A DNA stretch of 64,000 bases from Chromatiales bacterium (GTDB lineage Bacteria > Pseudomonadota > Gammaproteobacteria > Steroidobacterales > GCA-2729495), in assembly GCA_020831895.1 (NCBI GenBank), contig JAFIFS010000095.1, positions 1 through 64,000 on the forward strand. Reading direction: 5' to 3'. The notes below the pieces were generated by a model. The model made no database searches and was not told the DNA's origin. It was given only the letters and a program-made list of their open reading frames with translations. Position numbers and translations under genes: made by a program. The first letter of the stretch is position 1; each line of letters starts with the position of its first letter. Shown piece by piece: positions 24,717 through 32,109 of the stretch.

Positions 24717-26457
24717 CCGGATCCTGCTGATCGACGATGATCCTGCGATCCACCGGCTGGCCGCGGTGCTGCTGCGGGGGCTTGGCGTAGAGCTGCACAG
24801 TGCCAGCGATGCCGGTGAGGCTGACGTGATCATGCGATCCCTGCGGCCTGACCTGATCCTGCTCGACTTCGACCTTCCGGGCGAGCCGGGTCTCGATTTC
24901 CTGCAGCGTATCCGGGGGGAAGCCCAGCTTGCCGAGATTCCGGTGATTTTCGTCACCGCCTCGATCGGCGACGAGGTGATCCGCCAGTGCTTCGCTGCAG
25001 GTGCCAGCGACTACATCCAGAAGCCGCTGCGACGCCACGAACTGCTGGCCAGGGTTTCGGTCACGCTCGAGCGCAACAGGATGCTCGAAAAGCTGCAGAC
25101 CATCGCTCGCCGCGATGCGCTGACTGGCCTGGCCAATCGCACGGCTATTCACGAGCAGATAGGCGCAGCCCTGCAACGGGCAGAAGGCGAGAGCAGTTAC
25201 CATTTTGCGGTGCTGTTTCTTGATTGCGACCGGTTCAAGTTCATCAATGACAGCCTGGGCCATGACACCGGCGATCTGCTGCTCAAGCAGATGGCAGACC
25301 GGCTCATGGTCAATCTGCGCCGGACTGACATCGTCGCTGGCGATACCGGACCGGTGACACTTTCTCGTCTTGGCGGGGACGAGTTCATCGTGCTGCTCGA
25401 CCGCCTGCCTGAACCGGAAACAGCGGGTGCGATCGCTGCCCGGCTCGTCTCGGTGCTGGCCGAGCCCTACCTGCTCGGACAGCATGTGATCACGGCTCCC
25501 GTCAGCATCGGGGTGGTCTGCAACGGACCCCAGCATGCCACCGCCGACCATATGCTCCGGGATGCTGATGTCGCCATGTACGAGGCCAAGGCGCGCGGCA
25601 AGAACTGCCATGTGATGTTTGACCCGAAGATGCAGGAGGCCATAGCCACGAGGCTGCTCCTTGAAAATGATCTTCGGGCTGCGATCGGCACAAGACAGAT
25701 TTATCTCGTCTACCAGCCGATCCTTTCGATAGAGAACGGGCGCATGCAGGCTGTGGAATCCCTGGTTCGATGGCAGCATCCGGACCGTGGTGCCATATCG
25801 CCTGAGTACTTCATCGGCGTGGCCGAGGACACGCAGCTGATCCTGCCGCTGGGCGACTGGATTCTCGACGAGGCCTGCCGGCAGTTCAGGGAATGGGAGC
25901 AGATGCCGGGCGTGAGAGCGCCCGACTACATCAGCGTAAATGTCTCTCCTGCGCAACTCAGGGCTCCCGGGTACAACAGGCGCGTGGCCGAGATCCTGGA
26001 CCGTCATGGGATGCAGCCGCGGAACCTGCAGCTCGAAGTCACTGAGTCCATGCTGATGCAGTCATCGGGGGACGAGACGGCCGTGCTGGCGGAGCTGCGG
26101 GCCACGGGAGTCCGCACGGCGCTGGATGACTTCGGGACAGGCTACTCCTCGCTGTCCTGCCTGCACCAGTTTCCCTTCGATGTGCTGAAGATCGACCGTT
26201 CCTTCATCAGCGAGCTGCACAGCGAGCGCAAGGAGTTCATAGCGCTGGTGCATGCGATCATCAGTCTTGCGCACAACCTGGGCATGGAGTGTGTCGCCGA
26301 GGGCATCGAGACACGGGAGCAGATCGCGATGCTGCTGACAGTGGATTGCACGCTGGGGCAGGGCTACCTTCTCGGCCCGCCCGAGCGGGTGCCTGCGGCG
26401 CTGGGCGCAGTAGCCGCGCACGCGGAACATTCGGCCAGGGTTGCGGCTGCCGGCTGA
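24709..26457 (+). CDS. Receiver-GGDEF-EAL cyclic-di-GMP protein
   Basis: 582 aa, starting at ATG 24709 behind AGGGGAG; longer upstream frames belong to the kinase gene. Receiver domain: LIDDDPAIHRL, Asp in ILLDFDLPGEPGL (about 52), Lys in YIQKPLRRHELL. The GGDEF domain (about 125-300) has an intact LGGDEFIVLL. The EAL domain (about 315-575) reads ESLVRW at the signature (Glu, Leu and Arg retained), NVSPAQLR, LEVTESMLM, DDFGTGYSSLSCLHQF, LKIDRSFI and AEGIETREQ, so phosphodiesterase residues are all present. Phosphotransfer from the overlapping hybrid kinase is the likely input; whether net synthesis or breakdown of c-di-GMP results cannot be read from sequence. Confidence 0.92.
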   Translation: MADRILLIDDDPAIHRLAAVLLRGLGVELHSASDAGEADVIMRSLRPDLILLDFDLPGEPGLDFLQRIRGEAQLAEIPVIFVTASIGDEVIRQCFAAGASDYIQKPLRRHELLARVSVTLERNRMLEKLQTIARRDALTGLANRTAIHEQIGAALQRAEGESSYHFAVLFLDCDRFKFINDSLGHDTGDLLLKQMADRLMVNLRRTDIVAGDTGPVTLSRLGGDEFIVLLDRLPEPETAGAIAARLVSVLAEPYLLGQHVITAPVSIGVVCNGPQHATADHMLRDADVAMYEAKARGKNCHVMFDPKMQEAIATRLLLENDLRAAIGTRQIYLVYQPILSIENGRMQAVESLVRWQHPDRGAISPEYFIGVAEDTQLILPLGDWILDEACRQFREWEQMPGVRAPDYISVNVSPAQLRAPGYNRRVAEILDRHGMQPRNLQLEVTESMLMQSSGDETAVLAELRATGVRTALDDFGTGYSSLSCLHQFPFDVLKIDRSFISELHSERKEFIALVHAIISLAHNLGMECVAEGIETREQIAMLLTVDCTLGQGYLLGPPERVPAALGAVAAHAEHSARVAAAG

Positions 26458-26506
26458 CCGGTCCGTAAAGCCGCCGGGTGGGGTGGCCTCAAGCTACAAT
26501 GCCGGG

Positions 26507-27280
26507 ATGAAAGTCTCACGCCTGCTGTCTGCATTGCTGCTCTGCTGTGCCGTGACCGTCATCGCGCTGGAGCTCCTGGCTCGCAGCCCGCAGGCAGCGC
26601 CAGCGCCGGAGCTGGCGCTGCCTGCAGGCATCAGCCGCCTGGTGCTGGTGGTCCACGGCAGCCAGGACAGCGACAACCCCCAGTTTCCCGCGATCGTCGA
26701 ACGCCTGGCCCAAGGCACAGGTCCGGATACGATCGTGCGCTACGTGGACTGGTCGCCATGGTCGGACCTCCGGCTGCGCGCTGGCGCCACGGCCAGCCGG
26801 ATCGGGGCCGGGCTGGGCGCCAGGCTGGCGGCCGAGCAGCCTGGGCTCGGTGAGGTCCTGCTGGTAATGCACAGCGCCGGGGCATGGATGGGTGACGCCC
26901 TGTGCGAACAGCTGCGGGTGAAGGCGCTGCAGCCAGTGCGCGTGGACATGGTCTTCCTCGACGCGTTCCAGATCCGTGGATTCACGGACTGGTCGAACGG
27001 CTCACGTCACCATGGTCGCTGTGCCGACTTCGCGCTGTCACTGCTCAATACGGACGATCCAGCACCTGCCACCAACTGGCCGCTGCGCCAGGCCTTCAAC
27101 GTCGATGTGACCGCACACCCGGGGCGGGCCGGATTCGAGCGTAACGGCCACTACTGGCCGGTCGAGTACTTCCTGCGCTTCATGACCCAAGCGGAGTGGC
27201 TGCAGGCGGAGTTCTCCCACGAAGAGCTGCCCCGGGGTGAGATGATCATGGCGCCTGCCGGTCCTCCCACGCTGCCTTAG
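26507..27280 (+). CDS. Secreted alpha/beta hydrolase-like protein
   Basis: 257 aa from the ATG giving MKVSRLLSALLL, which begins a signal peptide (1-25). The core has LVLVVHGSQDSDNP (oxyanion strand), a nucleophile elbow VLLVMHSAGAWMGD (Ser in HSAG), DMVFLDAFQ, and a late His in NGHYWPVEYF. These are consistent with a lipase/esterase-type alpha/beta hydrolase. The in-frame sequence before 26507 is not signal-like and was left out. The 3' end overlaps the convergent modC by 35 bases. Confidence 0.7.
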   Translation: MKVSRLLSALLLCCAVTVIALELLARSPQAAPAPELALPAGISRLVLVVHGSQDSDNPQFPAIVERLAQGTGPDTIVRYVDWSPWSDLRLRAGATASRIGAGLGARLAAEQPGLGEVLLVMHSAGAWMGDALCEQLRVKALQPVRVDMVFLDAFQIRGFTDWSNGSRHHGRCADFALSLLNTDDPAPATNWPLRQAFNVDVTAHPGRAGFERNGHYWPVEYFLRFMTQAEWLQAEFSHEELPRGEMIMAPAGPPTLP

Positions 27281-28397
27281 GTCCCGCCCGTCCGGGATGC
27301 AGTCCTCCGGGTGGGGCAGCGGCGCCTGCGCCACTGATGACAGCGGCCTTGACCAGGGCTTTGAGCCGCATGCCGGGTACCAGGTCGAGCTGACGTGCAG
27401 AGCGCATCGAGATGCGCGCCAGCAAAGGCTGGCCAGCGATGTCCAGTCTGGCCAGGAGTTCCCCCGGCTGCAGCTCCCCGGACAGCTCACACACAGTCAC
27501 GTCGAGGCAGTTGAGCAGGCTGCAGTCTTCTGGTGCGGACATCGCGAGACTGACGTCCCGGGCCTGGATGGACAGACGTACAGCACCGACTGGCGGACAC
27601 GCTGCCGCAGGTACCCAGAGAGTTTGCACGCCAAGCCGGAGTTCCAGCAGCCGGTCGGTCTCATCGTATGCGCTGACCTCGGCATCGAGCAGCGCAGCGG
27701 CATCGTCCGTCGCGCTGAGCGCAAGATCTGCACGGGTGAAAAGCTGCGCCGGCGGGCCCTCGGCCAGCAGGCTCCCATTATCCAGCAGCAGTAGATGATC
27801 GGCGAGCCGTGCGACCTCGTCGCGTGCATGGGTGACCAGCAGCACCGGCAGCCGCAGCTCGGCATGCAGTCGCTCCAGCCACGGCAGAATCTCCGCCTTG
27901 CTGATCGCATCGAGCGCAGCCAGGGGTTCGTCGAGCAGCAGCAGGTCCGGGCTGGTCAGCAGTGCGCGGCCGATCGCCACACGCTGGCGCTCTCCGCCCG
28001 ACAGTCCGGCCACCCGCCGGTCCATCAGGGGCGCGAGACCCAGCAGGCCGATCACGTCATCCGGCCTGAGCCGGACGCGGGCGGGCGCTGCGCGGCGGTA
28101 GCCGAAGTTCAGGTTGCCGCGCACATCGAGATGCGGGAACAGCCGGCCATCCTGAAAGACGTAACCGACGGACCGCTGATGCGCCGGAAGTCTCGAGTCC
28201 GCGCTCTGCCAGGTTTCTCCGGCGACGATCACCTCGCCTTCGGCCGCGGGCTCCAGGCCGGCAAGGCAGCGCAGCAGCGTGGTCTTGCCGCAGCCGGATC
28301 GGCCGAACACGGCCGTGATTCCGAGACCAGGCAGCTCGGCAGCGGCATCCAGCGTGAAGCCGGGACGGGTCAGGCGCAGGCGGAATACCACGCTCAT
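27246..28397 (-). CDS. modC: Molybdate ABC transporter ATP-binding protein ModC
   Basis: 383 aa. The ABC domain (1-215) has Walker A FGRSGCGKTTLL (about 32-43), Q-loop GYVFQDGRLFPHL, signature LSGGERQRVAIGRALL and Walker B LLLLDEPLAALD. The C-terminal Mop/TOBE region (about 270-365: ARDVSLAMSAPEDCSLLNCL, then ISMRSARQLDLVPGMRLKALVKA) binds molybdate and identifies ModC over other importers. It is the last gene of modEABC, overlapping modB by 4 bases. The tail of about 25 residues after TOBE is extra and of no evident function. Confidence 0.93.
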   Translation of the reverse strand: MSVVFRLRLTRPGFTLDAAAELPGLGITAVFGRSGCGKTTLLRCLAGLEPAAEGEVIVAGETWQSADSRLPAHQRSVGYVFQDGRLFPHLDVRGNLNFGYRRAAPARVRLRPDDVIGLLGLAPLMDRRVAGLSGGERQRVAIGRALLTSPDLLLLDEPLAALDAISKAEILPWLERLHAELRLPVLLVTHARDEVARLADHLLLLDNGSLLAEGPPAQLFTRADLALSATDDAAALLDAEVSAYDETDRLLELRLGVQTLWVPAAACPPVGAVRLSIQARDVSLAMSAPEDCSLLNCLDVTVCELSGELQPGELLARLDIAGQPLLARISMRSARQLDLVPGMRLKALVKAAVISGAGAAAPPGGLHPGRAGPKAAWEDRQAP

Positions 28398-29083
28398 CGG
28401 GCAAACATCCGGAACCGGCCATTGGTCGCATAGACCGCGAGCAGCATCATGAAGGACAGCGTCAGCAGCAGCGCGGACAGCACGTGTGCCGAGCGGTAGT
28501 CCAATGCCTCGACATGATCGTAGATGGCGATGGAGACGACCTGGGTCTCGCCCGGGATGTTGCCGCCGATCATCAGCACGACACCGAACTCACCCACCGT
28601 GTGGGCGAAGCCAAGTACGGTTGCGGTGAGGAATCCGGGCCGGGCCAGCGGCAGTACGACACTGACGAAGCGGTCCCAGGGGCCCGCACGCAGGGCTGCA
28701 GCCGCTTCCAGCGTGGCCTCATCGATTGACGTGAACGCCGTCTGCAGAGGCTGCACGACGAACGGCAGCGAGTAGACCAGAGACCCGATGACTAGGCCGG
28801 TGAAGGTGAACGCCAGCGATGGCAGCCCGAGTGCACCGAGCGGGCCCTGGATGCCGAGCAGCAGCAGCAGGTAGAAGCCGAGTACGGTGGGGGGCAGCAC
28901 GAGCGGCAAGGCGACCAGCGCTTCCACCGCCACCCGGGCGCGTGCGCGGGTGCGTGCAAGCCACCAGGCCAGCGGCGTGCCGAGCACCAGCAGCAGCAGG
29001 GTTGTGATCGCCGCGAGTCTCAGCGTGAGCCAGAGTGCGGCAAGGTCAGCTGCGCTGATCAGGTCTCCGGCCATGGCCGTCAT
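28394..29083 (-). CDS. modB: Molybdate ABC transporter permease ModB
   Basis: 229 aa with five to six membrane helices. The permease EAA loop is ATLEAAAALRAGPWDRFVSVVLPLARPG (about 132-159), which contacts ModC. ALVALPLVLPPTVLGFYLLLLLG and FAHTVGEFGVVLMIGGNIPGETQVVSIAIYDHVE are highly characteristic of ModB. It overlaps modA and modC by 4 bases at each end, so all three are translated together. Confidence 0.95.
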   Translation of the reverse strand: MTAMAGDLISAADLAALWLTLRLAAITTLLLLVLGTPLAWWLARTRARARVAVEALVALPLVLPPTVLGFYLLLLLGIQGPLGALGLPSLAFTFTGLVIGSLVYSLPFVVQPLQTAFTSIDEATLEAAAALRAGPWDRFVSVVLPLARPGFLTATVLGFAHTVGEFGVVLMIGGNIPGETQVVSIAIYDHVEALDYRSAHVLSALLLTLSFMMLLAVYATNGRFRMFAR

Positions 29084-29841
29084 TCCGGAAGCCGGTAGCC
29101 GGCATCGCGGATCACCGCCTGCGCCCGGGCATCGCTGAGGACCCAGTCGAGAAAGGCATGGGCGAGCCGGGGATCCCGTGCGGCTCGCAGCACGACCGCT
29201 TCCTGGCGAATTGGCGGATAACTGTCCGGCTCAGGCAGCCAGCGGGATCCGGGCCCTGACTGCCGTTCTAACCCGATCACCTGTGACAGGGCGACGAACG
29301 CGGCATCCGCGTTGCCGCTGCTGGCAAACGCGAAGGCCTGCCCGACACTCTGGCCAGTGACCACTCGCCCGCGCCCGGTCTCGATGCCAAGGCCATCCAG
29401 CACGGCCATGGCCGCAGCACCGTAGGGCGCGACCCGCGGGTTGGCGACCGCGATCCGCCGCCACTCACCACCCCGGAGCCAGTCAGCACCCTGATCTCCC
29501 AGCCGACCGGGGTCCCCGCTCCAGAGCGCCAGTACCCCCTCTGCATAGGCTGTGCGGGTCTGCTCAAGCGCATGCCCGTTGGCGGCCAGTTCCGCCGGCA
29601 TCCGGTCATCTGCGGAGAAGAACAGGTCGAAGGGTGCACCCTGGCTGATCTGTGCGTAATGCTTGCCCGAGGCACCGCTGGTCACGATGAAGCTGACACC
29701 GGGGTGCTGCTCGGAATACAAGGCCGAGAGCTGGTCAAACGTTCCGGCGAAGTTGGCCGCCACGGCGATGCGCAGCTCCTGGCCGGCGCTGGACGGGGGC
29801 GCAAGCAGCAGCGAACAGAGCAGCAGGCAGGCCCTGATCAT
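29080..29841 (-). CDS. modA: Molybdate-binding periplasmic protein ModA
   Basis: 253 aa with a signal peptide (1-19, cleavage near PSSA-GQELRIAVAANF). It is a type II periplasmic binding protein. The ligand motifs are AVAANFAGTFDQLSALY, VTSGASGKHYAQISQGAPFDLFFSADDRMP (Ser in TSGASG contacts molybdate) and NADAAFVALSQV. It captures molybdate (or tungstate) for ModBC. It overlaps modE and modB by 4 bases each. Confidence 0.94.
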   Translation of the reverse strand: MIRACLLLCSLLLAPPSSAGQELRIAVAANFAGTFDQLSALYSEQHPGVSFIVTSGASGKHYAQISQGAPFDLFFSADDRMPAELAANGHALEQTRTAYAEGVLALWSGDPGRLGDQGADWLRGGEWRRIAVANPRVAPYGAAAMAVLDGLGIETGRGRVVTGQSVGQAFAFASSGNADAAFVALSQVIGLERQSGPGSRWLPEPDSYPPIRQEAVVLRAARDPRLAHAFLDWVLSDARAQAVIRDAGYRLPE

Positions 29842-30626
29842 GCCGTGGCCGCCAGCATCAGGTGCTGCGCCTTGACCAGCGCCTCAACCGTGCGTCCTGG
29901 CCGCAGCCAGCTGGCCGCCAGCGACTCGCTGGTCACAATGGCAAGCAGGACCAGGCCACCACCAAGGTCGATCCGGACCTCCCCGTTGACGCCCACATTA
30001 CGGCGCTCCAGCACCGTGCCGCGCAGGCGGTTGCGTGCGCTGTAATGTGCGCCGGCTTGTGGCTCGGCGAGCAGGATCATGGTCGGATCCATGAGCGCCA
30101 TGACCGCTTTGCCGGGAGCCAGCGCCATGCGCGCCATCGTGCTGGCCGAAACGATGGCGGTCAGTTCGAAGCGCCCGCCCGCATCGATCGTGACTTCATT
30201 CAGCGTTCCGCCATCATCTATCCGGCTGACCTGGCCACGGAACTGGTTTGCGACAGAGGTCTGCAGCCTGAGTCCGTCGTCGCTGTCCTCAGGCTCCGGC
30301 ATGGCTTCACGCAGCCGGTCCATGAACCGGTGATACTCGGCCTCTGCCGCACGGTACTGGGCGATCGCGCGTTCACCGAACGGCGTCAGCCGTGTACCGC
30401 CGCCCCGGCTGCCCCCGGCCTGGCGCAACACCAGCGGCTGCTCGGCCAGTCGGTTCATCGCATCGACGGCATCCCACGCAGCCTTGTACGACATCCCCAT
30501 CTCGCGGGCGGCTGCCGAGATCGAGCCGGTACGGCGGATGCGCTCCAGCAGCTCGACGCGGCCGGTGCCGAGGAAGCCACGATCATCCACATTGAGCCAG
30601 AAGCGGCCGGCGACGGAGGTTTTCAC
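29838..30626 (-). CDS. modE: Molybdate-responsive transcriptional regulator ModE
   Basis: 262 aa. The N-terminal winged helix (about 12-115) has RVELLERIRRTGSISAAAREMGMSYKAAWDAVDAMN and RGGGTRLTPFGERAI. Two Mop/TOBE domains follow (about 122-188 and 195-260: NQFRGQVSRIDDGGTLNEVTI and RNRLRGTVLERRNVGVNGEVRIDLG). When bound to molybdate it dimerises and represses mod transcription in E. coli. Here it is the first gene of the transport operon rather than divergent, and a close match to the E. coli ModE box lies 30 bases upstream of its start, giving simple autoregulation. Confidence 0.93.
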   Translation of the reverse strand: MKTSVAGRFWLNVDDRGFLGTGRVELLERIRRTGSISAAAREMGMSYKAAWDAVDAMNRLAEQPLVLRQAGGSRGGGTRLTPFGERAIAQYRAAEAEYHRFMDRLREAMPEPEDSDDGLRLQTSVANQFRGQVSRIDDGGTLNEVTIDAGGRFELTAIVSASTMARMALAPGKAVMALMDPTMILLAEPQAGAHYSARNRLRGTVLERRNVGVNGEVRIDLGGGLVLLAIVTSESLAASWLRPGRTVEALVKAQHLMLAATA

Positions 30627-30655
30627 GGGGGCGCTCCTGGCGGCCAGACAGCACG

Positions 30656-30679
30656 CGTTATATTAGGCCCTATACAACG
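30656..30679 (-). promoter_or_regulatory. ModE box
   Basis: A 24-bp site with arms CGTTATAT and ATACAACG around a TAGGCCCT centre. It follows the arrangement of the E. coli modA operator (CGTTATAT...ATAACG). It overlaps the likely promoter of modEABC. Confidence 0.85.
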
Positions 30680-30707
30680 CGGGCCGCGCAACTGGTACTC
30701 AAACAAC

Positions 30708-30732
30708 GAGGACCGCCCTATGGGCGGCCCTC
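30708..30732 (-). terminator. Stable hairpin between the small peptide frame and modE
   Basis: An 11-bp stem GAGGACCGCCC/GGGCGGCCCTC (one G-U pair in the minus-strand RNA) with a 3-base loop, followed on the minus strand by GTTGTTTG. A second hairpin (7-bp stem GGGACCT/AGGTCCC, 3-base loop) lies at about 30760-30776. They could end the small transcript or act as an attenuator before the mod operon. Confidence 0.5.
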
Positions 30733-30782
30733 CGTGAGATCGGGTGTCCCCAACCCCGGGACCTGAAAGGTCCCTGCGCGAC

Positions 30783-30857
30783 CTAGCGGCGGAGGACCTC
30801 CACCGTGCAGCCACAACGTGCTGGTTCGAAGGACACCATCCAAATCCCACCAGACAT
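30783..30857 (-). CDS. Candidate 24-aa leader or signalling peptide upstream of modEABC
   Basis: The frame begins MSGGIWMVSF and ends CGCTVEVLRR. The reason to believe in it is the translation signal: AAAGGAGGTGATCC, a full complement of the 16S rRNA 3' end, with seven bases from AGGAGG to the ATG. A CATAAT -10 box (30893-30898) lies about 35 bases ahead of the ATG, and hairpins follow the stop. No homologue is recalled. The Cys-Gly-Cys pair could bind metal or be modified. It might be a leader peptide, a small free peptide, or the start of a regulatory RNA. The frame has no similarity to PqqA that I can see. Confidence 0.45.
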   Translation of the reverse strand: MSGGIWMVSFEPARCGCTVEVLRR

Positions 30858-30892
30858 TGGATCACCTCCTTTGCGCAGTTGAAGACCGGGGG

Positions 30893-30898
30893 ATTATG
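30893..30898 (-). promoter_or_regulatory. Putative -10 box for the small peptide transcript
   Basis: CATAAT on the minus strand, placing transcription start near 30886, just ahead of the consensus ribosome site. The -35 region (CGATTT) is weak. Confidence 0.35.
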
Positions 30899-30976
30899 CC
30901 AGCCATGTGGTGAAAATCGAGTGACGGTTTCGAAAGTTTCCGGGCCGGGTATGAAGAGGGGCTGGCGCTGCAGGGG

Positions 30977-31033
30977 CGCCGGAGGCTACCCCCCCTCCCG
31001 AGCGATCAGCCGGGAGGGGGGTGGCCTCCGGCG
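30977..31033. repeat. Long near-perfect inverted repeat
   Basis: Arms of 23-24 bases (30977-31000 and 31011-31033, beginning CGCCGGAGGC) differ by one substitution and one extra C, with a 10-base loop. No U tract follows on either strand. It lies between the divergent modE leader and the NmrA-type gene. Confidence 0.6.
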
Positions 31034-31137
31034 AGTTTCGTGCGGTGGCCCTACTTGGCCCGCATTTCTGGGGGCGGGGGAGTTGGTAAGCTCGCGGTTT
31101 GCCTGGGGTGCCGGGTGGTTCAGGGGAGCGGGTGAGG

Positions 31138-32031
31138 ATGCATGTGGCGGTGAGTGCGGCTTCGGGGCGGCTGGGCCGGGCGATTCTCGGGCAGCTGGTG
31201 GCGGAGCGGAGCAGGGGCCGGCTGACGGCGGTCGTTCGGCGGCCTGACGACTGGGCGATGGCCGAGGTCGAGGCACGCGCCGGGGATTACCTGGATCCAG
31301 CAGCATTGCGCGGGGCGCTGGAGGGCGTCAACGTACTGGTGATGATCTCCGCGCCCGTCGGCACCGGGGACCGGTTGGCGATGCACCGCAATGTGATTGC
31401 TGCCGCGCGCGAGGCCGGGGTCGGGCGCGTGATCTTCACCAGCGTGATCGGCGGCCCGGGAGAGGAAGAGACACTGTTCTGGCCGATGCAGCAGGAGAAC
31501 CGGCAGACCGAGGCCGACCTGCGCGAGAGCGGGCTGGCCTGGACGATCGGGCGCAACGGGCTCTACCTGGAGCTCGACATCGGCCATATCCTGGCCGCGG
31601 CCCGTGGCAGTGGGGTCTACCGCAACAACGGCGGGGAGGGCCGCTGCGGCTACATCTCACTCAGTGAACTCGCCGTGGCCTATGCGCGCCTGGCGCTGGA
31701 CGAGGACCATGCCGGGCGTACCTGGTCCATCTGCGCAGAGCCGGTCACCCAGGCGGAGATCGTAGCCGCGGTCAACGACGTCTTCGGTACCCGGGTGCGC
31801 TATGAGGCGATCAGTCTCCAGGAGAACATCACCCGCTTCATGGCCGACGAGAAAATCGCTGCCCGGGGTGAGAAGGTTGCGCGGATGCTGTCCGGATGTT
31901 TCCAGTGCATTGCTTCAGGGGCCTTCGCGGTCAGGCCGGATTTCGAGCAGATGGCCGGCAGGTCCTGTCACAGCCTGCGGGCCCAGGTGGGCGAGATTCG
32001 CAGGCGCCTGTATGCCGACTGGCCGGGCTGA
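31138..32031 (+). CDS. NmrA/QorB-like NAD(P)-binding reductase
   Basis: 297 aa, starting at the ATG that gives MHVAVSAASGRLG; AGGGGAG lies upstream. A Rossmann fold with the atypical-SDR glycine motif SAASGRLGRAI (6-16) and a typical VMISAPVGTGDRLAMHRNVIAAAREAGVGRVIFTSVIGG segment places it with NmrA/YtfG-type quinone or NADPH sensors and reductases. Late Cys residues (SGCFQC) are unusual. It is monocistronic, ending at the terminator at 32047. Its substrate is unknown. Confidence 0.8.
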   Translation: MHVAVSAASGRLGRAILGQLVAERSRGRLTAVVRRPDDWAMAEVEARAGDYLDPAALRGALEGVNVLVMISAPVGTGDRLAMHRNVIAAAREAGVGRVIFTSVIGGPGEEETLFWPMQQENRQTEADLRESGLAWTIGRNGLYLELDIGHILAAARGSGVYRNNGGEGRCGYISLSELAVAYARLALDEDHAGRTWSICAEPVTQAEIVAAVNDVFGTRVRYEAISLQENITRFMADEKIAARGEKVARMLSGCFQCIASGAFAVRPDFEQMAGRSCHSLRAQVGEIRRRLYADWPG

Positions 32032-32046
32032 GCCGCGGAAAAAGGA

Positions 32047-32074
32047 AAGGCCCGCACCTTGCGGTGCGGGCCTT
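32047..32074 (-). terminator. Terminator between convergent genes
   Basis: A perfect 12-bp stem AAGGCCCGCACC/GGTGCGGGCCTT with a 4-base loop. On the minus strand it is followed by TCCTTTTTCC, fitting the TonB receptor transcript; it may also stop the plus-strand NmrA-type gene. Confidence 0.8.
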
Positions 32075-32109
32075 GTCCCATCCGGGTACTTGCTTCTTCC
32101 CGCGACCGG

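Noticed and set aside
30860-30873. GGATCACCTCCTTT, identical to the 3' end of 16S rRNA, on the plus strand
   Set aside because: Flanking sequence does not match 16S rRNA; it is better explained as the complement of a consensus ribosome site on the minus strand.
30744-31247. A 167-codon plus-strand frame across the modE leader region
   Set aside because: No ribosome site, runs through the large hairpin and into the NmrA-type gene in another frame, with Gly/Arg-rich noise composition.
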